From the IMG/VR virus record IMGVR_UViG_3300042731_006804, positions 39,119-103,118 of that record: 64,000 nt of DNA. The stretch is one strand, 5' to 3'. The first letter of the stretch is position 1, and every line of letters begins with the position of its first letter. Below the pieces are notes generated by a model, which made no database searches, was not told where the DNA came from, and saw only the letters and a program-made list of their open reading frames with translations. Shown piece after piece: positions 48,093-56,271 of this stretch. Position numbers and translations under genes: made by a program. The DNA comes from a virus.

Positions 48093-50096
48093 TTATACAG
48101 TAAAACGTAAAGGAACTGACGTATTGAATCCCTTTACCGAAATAGATAAATCGCATTTTAAACCATCTTCTTCTTGTACTAAAGTTAATTGTTCAATACT
48201 ATCAATTCTAGCGTCTGATAATATTGCTTCCCTTATTCTGTATTTAGCATTTTCTAAATCAGATGGAGTAAATCCTAAGCTTACAATCCTATTTAATCCA
48301 AATTTTTTATACAAAATAGCAGATCCTTTTTCTACTATTACACGAAGTATAATTGCTTGCACTAAATTAGGAAGACCCCTAACTAATTTAACATCCATAC
48401 TTCCTTTTTCTTTATTTATAGGTATATCATATCTAATACGATTATTTGTATATATATTCGTATCATTTAATTTATTGTAAATTGGGTCTAAAGCAAAATT
48501 AGTACCAAATAAATGATGCTCTAAAGGTTCTGTAAGGAATGTTCCTAATATTGATGTACCTATATAATCTTGAATAGGAGTATTATTAGATGGAATAAGT
48601 ATGAAATCACCAATACCTAAAGAAGAATTAAATGGATGTTCATCACTTTTTTTAGATAGATCACGAGAAGCTATATCACTTGAAAATGGATAAGTTAAGC
48701 CGTTAATTATTGCGATATATTGCCATAATCGCGCATTCCCCATATGTTTAGCAGCTAAAGAAGTTAAAGTGTCTCCTGAAGAAATTTGAACCTTTTCAAT
48801 GCTAGTATATTGAAATATCTCGTTACCTATTTCCAATTCCCCATTAATTGCTATAGCGTCCCCTTTGGTTAATCCAGTACCTTTACTTCTTAATCCATCA
48901 AAGGTAGTAGGAGAATTACTATTTAAAGCAGTATTAATTCTATCTATAGATAAATTATATCTATTTTGACGCTTTTTAATATTCTCAACTTTAGTAACAG
49001 TATCATTAGCAAATATAGAAGGATTTACAGATATCAATTCCAATCCTTTATTCAAACTTCTAATGGACTGTACGACAGGTTCAGGGATTTGTCTAACATT
49101 ACCAGATCTAGATAATTTGTTATAAGTATATAAAGTTGAATCAATTAAATCCATAGTGCTAAGGACAATTGAATGCGTAGAATCAACTAAGCGTTTATTA
49201 CCTTTTATAAAATCATCTACGGCCGAATTAATAGCCGTAACTGAATCAATAAGAACTGTGATATTACTAATAGAAGATCTAAGTTCTCCTTGTAAACGAA
49301 TTAAATCTTGAATGGCTCCAGTAGTTAAATCCAAGCCTTTTTTAGCGATTCGTAATACATCAGTAAATTGTTCTAATAATGTTTTGTCCTCAATATAATC
49401 AAAATCAACTTCTTTAGCAGGACCAACTACTGTTAATTCGATTGTGTAATAATATAAAAACCTATTTTTGGAAGCATCTCTTTCTAACGTAAATTTTTTA
49501 GGAACTACTTCCCAATGCTCGTCATCCTTCGGATTATGAAATCGTAAGGAAGTACCCATTGCAGAAGCTGGATCTTTTTTTAAATCTGCATATGTCCTAA
49601 ATACGGAATCTTGTAAATATTGAAAATGTCTATGACCTGATATAGCGGCTAATACTTTTATAGGTAATTTTCTAGAATAGGAAACCGTTTCTAGGGATTT
49701 AAGATCTGGTTTACCTATTTCTGAACCAGGAATAAACGATCCTAATGATGCTCTAGTGGCACTTTTTAATGGATTAGTGTTAGAAGACCTTAACAACCTA
49801 GGCTGAAAGCCTGTATGTCCTTTAATAGTTAAATTTCTTTTTATAATACCATTTTCTTCAATAAACAATCCCCCCATTTGCGTTTCAGTCTCTTCTACAG
49901 AAAATGGTTCCTCTAACATTATTGATTCAGGAGGAAGAATTAATGGAAATAGAAAATTTAAAGATTCTTGGTTTTTAACTTTTTCAGATGGAACAATTAA
50001 TTCAAAGAAATATAAAAATCTTTTTAAGAAATTTGTATCCCCTGTTTTTTGCTGTCTTGTTTCCTCTTTTATATATTCAAGTGTACTTACAGTCAT
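48093..50096 (-). CDS. LysM plus gp25-like fused baseplate protein
   Basis: I choose ATG at 50096; a TTG at 50114 is less likely. The first half is helical and may fit the DUF3383-to-gp53 type position. Residues about 430-485 form a LysM domain (ISSGDTLTSLAAKHMGNARL WQY), which in phage tails binds the tube or peptidoglycan. The last about 130 residues (DVKLVRGLPNLVQAIILRVI, then ARIDSIEQLTLVQEEDG) match gp25/GPW-type sheath-initiator proteins such as Mu gp46. These two parts are separate genes in most phages, so this looks like a fusion. Length is 667 residues. Confidence 0.8.
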   Translation of the reverse strand: MTVSTLEYIKEETRQQKTGDTNFLKRFLYFFELIVPSEKVKNQESLNFLFPLILPPESIMLEEPFSVEETETQMGGLFIEENGIIKRNLTIKGHTGFQPRLLRSSNTNPLKSATRASLGSFIPGSEIGKPDLKSLETVSYSRKLPIKVLAAISGHRHFQYLQDSVFRTYADLKKDPASAMGTSLRFHNPKDDEHWEVVPKKFTLERDASKNRFLYYYTIELTVVGPAKEVDFDYIEDKTLLEQFTDVLRIAKKGLDLTTGAIQDLIRLQGELRSSISNITVLIDSVTAINSAVDDFIKGNKRLVDSTHSIVLSTMDLIDSTLYTYNKLSRSGNVRQIPEPVVQSIRSLNKGLELISVNPSIFANDTVTKVENIKKRQNRYNLSIDRINTALNSNSPTTFDGLRSKGTGLTKGDAIAINGELEIGNEIFQYTSIEKVQISSGDTLTSLAAKHMGNARLWQYIAIINGLTYPFSSDIASRDLSKKSDEHPFNSSLGIGDFILIPSNNTPIQDYIGTSILGTFLTEPLEHHLFGTNFALDPIYNKLNDTNIYTNNRIRYDIPINKEKGSMDVKLVRGLPNLVQAIILRVIVEKGSAILYKKFGLNRIVSLGFTPSDLENAKYRIREAILSDARIDSIEQLTLVQEEDGLKCDLSISVKGFNTSVPLRFTV

Positions 50097-50110
50097 GACT
50101 ATAATAATCC

Positions 50111-51127
50111 TCAATTATCAGGAATTGTCAACCTATCACTTTCAATAGATGCATCCCAAATAGGTAAAGGAGAAGAAAAAATAGGTGAACCCGTATTTGG
50201 ACTACCTACAGGGTGAACATGTGAAAAAATTGCATTATATAAATTGTTATACAAAGTTTTTAAATGCGTAGCAATAGCTACGGAGACAACTCCATTTCCT
50301 AATTGCAATATAGAAGATAAACCAGAATCATTTATCGTTATAACGTTTTCTCCATCTTTAAATACTTCTATATTATTGTCAACAGCTTTAATAACTAAAG
50401 CAACTACATTTACTGGATTTATAGGGTCGGATACATTTTTAAATTCTATAGAATATTCACTGTTCTCAGGTAAACTATGTGTTTGATTACCTGTTTCACC
50501 TGTAACTGATGGTAAAGGCTCTTTTCCTAAATCATCCGTAGTGCCGTCATTAGCGTAAACCGTATTTACTACATAATCACCAGAATCTGTTACTCCATGA
50601 AAAACTCCATGATGCTTAACTAAATCTGGATCTCCATCCACTAGCTTAAGGTTAATACGCTTTCCTAATTCATTTTCTTCATTATAAATATCACGTGAAG
50701 GATGGGGTATGCCTCGTATAATAATTGGTTCATTAAAAGAATTATTAATAAAACCTATTAATACGTGATCTCCATCTAATGAACCAGGATTGGCTCCTGT
50801 AGTAGAATTAAAATCTCCTAATATATTTTTACTAACTGCTTTAGGTTTCCAAATATCGTCATTATGTATTCCCCCTCTTTTCTGAGAAACCAATACTTTG
50901 GATAAAGGAAACCATCTACAATAGGGCATATTAGCATAAACAAGTACATCGCAATATACAACACTAGGAGTATTTATTGTGTCATTAATCTTAGGATGCT
51001 CCTCTGAATCAGTTACATAGGTGGCAGTCACCACGGCTTTTAATAACAATCCATTTGGGTTACTGTTTTCTCTTCTAAACCTAACGGGGATTCCATTTTG
51101 TGTACGAACACCTTTACCTAACATCAT
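50111..51127 (-). CDS. gpV/gp5-like baseplate spike protein
   Basis: I choose ATG at 51127 (AGGGTG upstream; a GTG at 51136 is the alternative). The 338-residue protein has an OB-fold signature near residues 120-150: DGDHVLIGFINNSFNEPIII then RGIPHPS, as in gpV and gp5 spikes. A long beta-rich part follows. The end has SHVHPVGSPNTGSPIF, an HxH pattern that can bind iron at the spike tip. It pierces the outer membrane at contraction. Confidence 0.82.
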   Translation of the reverse strand: MMLGKGVRTQNGIPVRFRRENSNPNGLLLKAVVTATYVTDSEEHPKINDTINTPSVVYCDVLVYANMPYCRWFPLSKVLVSQKRGGIHNDDIWKPKAVSKNILGDFNSTTGANPGSLDGDHVLIGFINNSFNEPIIIRGIPHPSRDIYNEENELGKRINLKLVDGDPDLVKHHGVFHGVTDSGDYVVNTVYANDGTTDDLGKEPLPSVTGETGNQTHSLPENSEYSIEFKNVSDPINPVNVVALVIKAVDNNIEVFKDGENVITINDSGLSSILQLGNGVVSVAIATHLKTLYNNLYNAIFSHVHPVGSPNTGSPIFSSPLPIWDASIESDRLTIPDN

Positions 51128-51132
51128 AGTTT

Positions 51133-52692
51133 TCACCCTATATCTAAATCTTTTAATTCAGCTAATTTATACCGTAATACCATTTTATTTAAATTTTCAT
51201 AATAGGTATTCATATTACCTATCCATCCACGCGTAACCCCTAAAGTAGTGCGAACACCTCTACCAAATATCCAATCATTTTTTACTTCTTCAATATAGTA
51301 ATTTTCTTCAGGAATAATGTCTTTATTGCCTATTCTTACCCCCGGAATATGTAATCTACATCCAATCCTTATATCTGGCCTACCATGTGCTAAACTGATA
51401 CTTCCTGATAAAAAATATGGATTTAAACAATACCAATCCCTAATTAATTGTCTTTGATATTCACAAATAGCGGCAATATTATTTCCACCAAAAGCTAATG
51501 GATTATTAGGATCTGGATGAATTTCGGATTGAACGTCAAACCTTCTTAATCCATGCCTTTTAATACTATCTTTATCTAATAAAGGCGCTAATATAGACAA
51601 TGAGTAACTATTCACTTCTTCTTGATACAATCTACTAGACACATAAAAGGCATTGTATCTTTCGTATCCTGATTTAGAGACGTTATGCATTTCTATCTCT
51701 TGAGGAATTATTGTGAAAATAGGCAATTCTTCCCAAGTATCTTCGTAACCTACTGGTACAGAAGTATCTAAAAAGGGAAAAGGTCTATCCCTAATTATTA
51801 CTGTCATATCATTATTTCCAATATCTGATGAATTAATTAATTCTTTACTAAATGGATCTCCTTTAGGAAGATAATCCGTATATACTTCCATGAATAATGG
51901 ATCAGAGTATTGTTTCGCTAAATCCCATAAAGTTCCATCCGGATTAATAGCATTTAGGTTAAACAATAGTCTTTGCGGTATATTTTGAAAATAAGTGGAA
52001 CTCCCATCAGATAAAGCATTAAAATTAACATTCGATAAAAAACTAGTCCCTTTAATACCTGGCATACTCTTAGGAGGCGTCCAATTAGGCCCTTCTACAT
52101 TTTCTAATGCTTCTAAAAAAGATTTCATAAAAGCAATAACAGATTGAGAAGGATTACCTAATAATTCTGGAACACCGTCAAATACTCTAGAACTAACTGC
52201 TTCTGTAATTATATCATTATAATAAGGGCTAAACCAAACGGGAGTAGCTTCCCAAATCTTACCAAAACACCTTCCCGTTATCGTATAAGTTTTTACAGTG
52301 GCGCCTGTGCCACCTATATTTATAGACCTATTAATTTCATCAATTATTCCTCTAAATTGATGATACGGTTCATTGTTTATATAAAATATAATATCTACCC
52401 AATCATCATCTGTAAGACGTTTAAAAAGGTCTATAGTTGTTTGAGAATCTTTTAATACTATAGAAAAATTACCTGCTATATTATTTATACTCTTAGTCGT
52501 ACTAATAGAAATAACTGTAGGTTCTTCACTACTCGCTCTAGTACCTTTTAAATCAAATGCAGTGCCTTTTTTACGATTATATAAGATAATAGGATCATCT
52601 TCATGTTGATATATTATGGCAGCTGCTCTAGAATTTTCAGAACGTTGAAAACCATATTTTATTTTTTTATAATTGTCTGCAATATTTACCAT
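51133..52692 (-). CDS. Baseplate hub (gp27/gpD-like) protein
   Basis: The 519-residue protein shows the hub pattern: ISTTKSINNIAGNFSIVLKD near residue 68, then WVDIIFYINNEPYHQFRGII, then a turn and long beta-rich domain, with INPDGTLWDLAKQYSDPLFM in the centre. Such trimeric hubs connect spike and tube. It overlaps the tape measure stop by 7 bases and precedes the spike gene, as expected. Confidence 0.82.
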   Translation of the reverse strand: MVNIADNYKKIKYGFQRSENSRAAAIIYQHEDDPIILYNRKKGTAFDLKGTRASSEEPTVISISTTKSINNIAGNFSIVLKDSQTTIDLFKRLTDDDWVDIIFYINNEPYHQFRGIIDEINRSINIGGTGATVKTYTITGRCFGKIWEATPVWFSPYYNDIITEAVSSRVFDGVPELLGNPSQSVIAFMKSFLEALENVEGPNWTPPKSMPGIKGTSFLSNVNFNALSDGSSTYFQNIPQRLLFNLNAINPDGTLWDLAKQYSDPLFMEVYTDYLPKGDPFSKELINSSDIGNNDMTVIIRDRPFPFLDTSVPVGYEDTWEELPIFTIIPQEIEMHNVSKSGYERYNAFYVSSRLYQEEVNSYSLSILAPLLDKDSIKRHGLRRFDVQSEIHPDPNNPLAFGGNNIAAICEYQRQLIRDWYCLNPYFLSGSISLAHGRPDIRIGCRLHIPGVRIGNKDIIPEENYYIEEVKNDWIFGRGVRTTLGVTRGWIGNMNTYYENLNKMVLRYKLAELKDLDIG

Positions 52693-54752
52693 GGAACACT
52701 CGCGCCACCTTTAAGGATATTCACAAATTGATTAGCTAATTCAATACTTATATCTGTAAGAGAAGACATTGCCTCATGTACAGTTTTTAATGGGCCATCC
52801 GCTAAATTAATAAATGCACCGGAAACTTTTAATGCATTTTGCTCAAATGCTTGCATAGTAGACACTGCTTTACCACCAATATCAATTTGCTTATTTTGCA
52901 TTTCTGCTTGTGCTCGTAAATTTGGTGCTCTAGCACTTACTACTCTAGCAGCTGCACCACTAATTCCCCCTGCTTTAGAAATGGCTGCTAATTCTTGTTG
53001 CCCTTTTTGCTGTTCTTTAGCAAAATCAGCAATAGCTTTACCTTGGTCTCCTGTCGTAGGCCCCCCCATTAATTGCAGAGCTAACCAATCAAACTGCTGA
53101 ACACTGCCTTTAACTCCCCATCTTTGTAATAATCTTTGAAGTAACTCAGTCTTCGTTGCTTGATCTCCTCCAACATTTTGCATATAACTTCTTAATGCTC
53201 CACTAATAGGAGATCCAGCAATTCCTTCTACACCCATTCCTTTTACTTGAAATTGTAATTCCTCTAGTCTACTTCGTGCTTTCCTATATTCCCCTACACC
53301 TCCTCCTCTAAATCCACCTAGTTCACGAAGCATCATTAAATCTGCACCACTACTAATTCCTTTACTGCCTATTCCTTGAAGATATTGAGTAATACCTTGA
53401 GCCATATTTATAGCTCTAGTAATAGGTAATCCCGCTCTACCAATATCAGTAGCTAATTTAGAAATAGAATCAACATTAATACCGATACCAGTTTGTTGAA
53501 ATTGATAAATACCAGAAGCAATTTGTTGCAGCCATTGATTTATTTCTGAACCAGATAACCCTAAAGAGATACCCTCATTAATGGATTGCTTTAATGCATT
53601 ATCTGCTTTTCCCATACCCCCTACAATACCACCACGCCTACCTGCCTTTAAAAAAGCCCCAGATACTCCTCCCTGAACACCAAATAAAGTCTTTGCTCCA
53701 AAAGCAGTTTGTCTTATACCTTTCGCTTGTTCTCCTGTAGCTACGCCTCCTCCTGCTTGAAGAATAGAACCAAGAAAATTTAAAGTTTCTTCTTTGTTCA
53801 TTCCTAGTAATTTAACTCCTTCTTTTGCAATTATTTCTTCAAAAGATTTCTTTCCTTTTTTTAAATTTTTTTCATTATTACTTTTTTCTTCACTATATTG
53901 CTTTAATATTTCCTTATACTCCTTAGCAGCACCTTTTTTATATTTAATAATTTCTTTATCTGCTTTTTTATTTTCTTCTAAAATTATTCCAATATCTCGT
54001 TTAATACCTTCCCCCGTAACAGTGTCATAGATACGATCTAAAATACCTCCTTTACTTTGATCAATTCTGGACGACGCCCTATCCATAGCTTTTCGTCTCA
54101 ATTGATTAGATTTCATTTCTTTTCTAGCATATAATTGATCTAATGCTTCTTTTCTCGTTAAAACTGCTTTAGAGATAGTTGAAGGTGCTTTCTGACGAGA
54201 TGTTAATTCCTTTTGCAGCTCTGAAAAAGTAGATAAGTACGGAGCCATTTCTAATTTAGTACGTTGATAATTTATATTTTGGTCAGCATATCCAGCTAAT
54301 TTACCTACTTGTCCACTAAGAAATCCACCTACACCTGGAATAGACCCTAAAAATTGTTGAAGTCCTTGTACCCCTGTAAAAGATCCCCCTACTCCAGCCA
54401 TACCAGTTCTAAAAGTTCTCCCAATAGCCATACCAGCCATTTGTTGAGGCATACCAGGGCCTCGTTGCAGAAACATTGCAGGAGTAAAACCTCCTTGCAC
54501 TAATCCTTGAATAAATGCTCCTTGTTTTTGTTGTTTTTCTAAATTCTTAGATATTACATCATTTTGTTTTTCAAGTGCTTTTGAAAGTTTATCTATTTCT
54601 CTAGTGGCTTCCTTATAATTTTGCTTTAAACCGCTTAATTGTACACGCATTTTAGATAATGCATAGATATACCTATTATTATCTCTAGATACTTTGTCAA
54701 ATCCCCGTGTTTTATGTTCAACAGTTACTGTTGTTTTATAATCTTTAGGCAT
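52686..54752 (-). CDS. Tape measure protein
   Basis: I choose ATG at 54752 because GAAGGA precedes it; the frame is open to 54767. The 688-residue protein begins with a coiled coil (LSGLKQNYKEATREIDKLSK), followed by several Gly/Ala-rich hydrophobic segments (GMAIGRTFRTGMAGVGGSF, SGAFLKAGRRGGIVGGMGK) and helical linkers. This is typical of tape measure proteins that set tail length and are ejected into the host. Its modest size implies a tail roughly 100 nm long (about 0.15 nm per residue), which is inference. Confidence 0.88.
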   Translation of the reverse strand: MPKDYKTTVTVEHKTRGFDKVSRDNNRYIYALSKMRVQLSGLKQNYKEATREIDKLSKALEKQNDVISKNLEKQQKQGAFIQGLVQGGFTPAMFLQRGPGMPQQMAGMAIGRTFRTGMAGVGGSFTGVQGLQQFLGSIPGVGGFLSGQVGKLAGYADQNINYQRTKLEMAPYLSTFSELQKELTSRQKAPSTISKAVLTRKEALDQLYARKEMKSNQLRRKAMDRASSRIDQSKGGILDRIYDTVTGEGIKRDIGIILEENKKADKEIIKYKKGAAKEYKEILKQYSEEKSNNEKNLKKGKKSFEEIIAKEGVKLLGMNKEETLNFLGSILQAGGGVATGEQAKGIRQTAFGAKTLFGVQGGVSGAFLKAGRRGGIVGGMGKADNALKQSINEGISLGLSGSEINQWLQQIASGIYQFQQTGIGINVDSISKLATDIGRAGLPITRAINMAQGITQYLQGIGSKGISSGADLMMLRELGGFRGGGVGEYRKARSRLEELQFQVKGMGVEGIAGSPISGALRSYMQNVGGDQATKTELLQRLLQRWGVKGSVQQFDWLALQLMGGPTTGDQGKAIADFAKEQQKGQQELAAISKAGGISGAAARVVSARAPNLRAQAEMQNKQIDIGGKAVSTMQAFEQNALKVSGAFINLADGPLKTVHEAMSSLTDISIELANQFVNILKGGASVPW

Positions 54753-55131
54753 TTTTAAATCCTTCATTTAGATTAGGGGTTATTCCTTCTAATAATTCTT
54801 TTTCCCATTTATCAATTAAAGGATCTTCGCTGAAGTCGCTGTCTACTCTATCATTTAACGCATTATTGATGCTAGTAAGCTGATTAGTTAATTCCGTGAA
54901 TTCTGCACCAGTAGCCTTTTTTAAGTCTTTTTCTAATTGTTCTTTTTTTAGTAATAAATCTTTTAGCATTTCAATATGTAAAGAAGCTACACTTCTATTC
55001 ATAAATAATTCATGATTTGAAGGTAATTTATATTTACTGGTCCACCAATTCTCAATTCTAGCAATACCGTCATCAATTTCACGAAGAGCTATCTTCTTTA
55101 AATTCGACATCTCCGAAAAACATTGCCTCAT
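54745..55131 (-). CDS. Tail assembly chaperone, second of pair
   Basis: The 128-residue helical protein starts at ATG 55131 with a perfect AAGGAGGT eight bases upstream, inside the 3' end of the previous gene. The two genes overlap 53 bases in a +1 (or -2) relation, as for Mu, where a -2 shift makes a G-T type fusion. Here the strong internal ribosome site favours separate initiation. Residues are charged (LLKKEQLEKDLKKATG). Position just before the tape measure fits a chaperone role. Confidence 0.72.
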   Translation of the reverse strand: MRQCFSEMSNLKKIALREIDDGIARIENWWTSKYKLPSNHELFMNRSVASLHIEMLKDLLLKKEQLEKDLKKATGAEFTELTNQLTSINNALNDRVDSDFSEDPLIDKWEKELLEGITPNLNEGFKNA

Positions 55132-55540
55132 GTGAGGCTACCTCCTTATATAAATCCTGTAATAAATCTATATGTACTAATGTTCTTAAATCTTCAGCCC
55201 ATTTAGGTTTACTTTTTAAAGAAATAGATAAATGCGCAATTATTAAATTAAGTTCATTGGTTAATAAATCTAAAGATTCAACTGGAATACCACCACCTAA
55301 TCGAGACCGTAAAATACCAACTGTCTGATGTTCGGCAATGGATAATATTTTATTAGTAAAATGTCCTTCCCATTTACGCCCCCTTTTATCTTTCCAACAA
55401 AAATCAAATTCATATTCCTCATTGAGCTTAGGATCGTCCATTGATGATTCTTTATCTTGTGGCATAGATTCTTCAATTAAATCATCCGTACTGGCATCCA
55501 ATAAATGCTTAACCCCTTTAATCATGTCATCTTCTTTCAT
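55079..55540 (-). CDS. Tail assembly chaperone, first of pair
   Basis: I choose ATG at 55540 (GGGAG six bases before) rather than 55570. The 153-residue product has an acidic helical N-terminus, then YEFDFCWKDKRGRKWEGHF and a helical region ELNLIIAHLSISLKSKPKW, typical in length and order of gpG-type chaperones placed between tail tube and tape measure. It is the first gene after the large terminator and three-hairpin region. Its exact family is not recognised. Confidence 0.72.
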   Translation of the reverse strand: MKEDDMIKGVKHLLDASTDDLIEESMPQDKESSMDDPKLNEEYEFDFCWKDKRGRKWEGHFTNKILSIAEHQTVGILRSRLGGGIPVESLDLLTNELNLIIAHLSISLKSKPKWAEDLRTLVHIDLLQDLYKEVASHEAMFFGDVEFKEDSSS

Positions 55541-55599
55541 TACATACTCCCTTTTTAAATAAAAAAACAATTTCTATTAACTAACATACTGTATCTAGA

Positions 55600-55625
55600 A
55601 ATTAGACACAATGTATCAAAATTTT
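55600..55625 (-). promoter_or_regulatory. Possible promoter before the tail-chaperone genes
   Basis: On the minus strand TTGATA and TAGATA are spaced by 16 bases within about 55618-55591, just past the hairpin at 55625-55656. It would start transcription of the chaperone, tape measure and baseplate genes after the terminator upstream. The -10 match is only moderate, and no other copy of this sequence was found. Confidence 0.4.
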
Positions 55626-55686
55626 CCCCCTATTGACACCATTATCAATAGGGGGAGGCTCATAAACCATCGCTCTATGATTTATG
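55625..55686. repeat. Two inverted repeats in the tail intergenic region
   Basis: TCCCCCTATTGA (55625-55636) and TCAATAGGGGGA (55645-55656) form perfect 12-bp arms with an 8-base loop. CATAAACCAT (55661-55670) and ATGATTTATG (55677-55686) form 10-bp arms with one mismatch. Neither is followed by a T-run on the minus strand. Together with the terminator they make three hairpins in 140 bases. They may protect the 5' end of the downstream mRNA or act in regulation. Confidence 0.55.
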
Positions 55687-55714
55687 CTATTACATATAAC
55701 ACTAAAAATTAAAT

Positions 55715-55765
55715 AGACAATAAAAAGACCCCTAATATAGATGGGAGTAATCTATATTAGAGGTC
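55715..55765 (-). terminator. Rho-independent terminator after the tail tube gene
   Basis: On the minus strand a 16-bp stem (one G-U), made from 55765-55750 and 55742-55727, is followed by TTTTTATTG. It lies about 30 bases past the stop of the tail tube gene. It likely reduces read-through, so tube and sheath can be made in much larger amounts than the baseplate proteins. Confidence 0.85.
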
Positions 55766-55791
55766 AAAGCTAAGGAAAAATAAAATAAGTT

Positions 55792-56256
55792 TTAACTTAA
55801 TTCACTTTCATCCAAAGCCCTAATTCCTACAAAATCTATATCGTTTCCCATTACCCCGCGTGCGTCAACTTGCCAATTATAACTAGATACTTTCACACTA
55901 CTATATTCGTGAATTACCTTTCCTGTTTTTGTATCTTCTATGGTAGCTTTCATAATACCTGAAAGTAACAATACGTTTCGTAAATGCTCTTCTGGATCCT
56001 TTCCCGTAGGAGGAAATAACCCAGCACTTTTCAAGCTATCTCCTACAATACGAAACATAGAAGCAGTAAGACTAACGCTATATCCAACGGGGACATGTTC
56101 TTCAGTCTCAATATTATCCAATACGTCTATTGCCTCATATTGTACCGTTTCTCCACCACTAACATTTCGCGCATATCCAATAACTTGGCCATTTACGCTA
56201 AATCTACATCTTGCCCCAGTAATAAGGCGCCCTGGTTGACCTTTATCTAAAGACAT
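55792..56256 (-). CDS. Tail tube protein
   Basis: The 154-residue protein begins SLDKGQPGRLITGARCRFSV and has the beta-rich pattern of contractile-tail tubes (VPVGYSVSLTASMFRIVGDS, GKVIHEYSSVKVSSYNWQV). It directly follows the sheath gene and ends at the terminator. It stacks in hexameric rings forming the DNA channel. AAAGGAGGCATATT is a strong ribosome site, as suits a high-copy protein. Confidence 0.88.
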   Translation of the reverse strand: MSLDKGQPGRLITGARCRFSVNGQVIGYARNVSGGETVQYEAIDVLDNIETEEHVPVGYSVSLTASMFRIVGDSLKSAGLFPPTGKDPEEHLRNVLLLSGIMKATIEDTKTGKVIHEYSSVKVSSYNWQVDARGVMGNDIDFVGIRALDESELS

Positions 56257-56271
56257 AATATGCCTCCTTTA

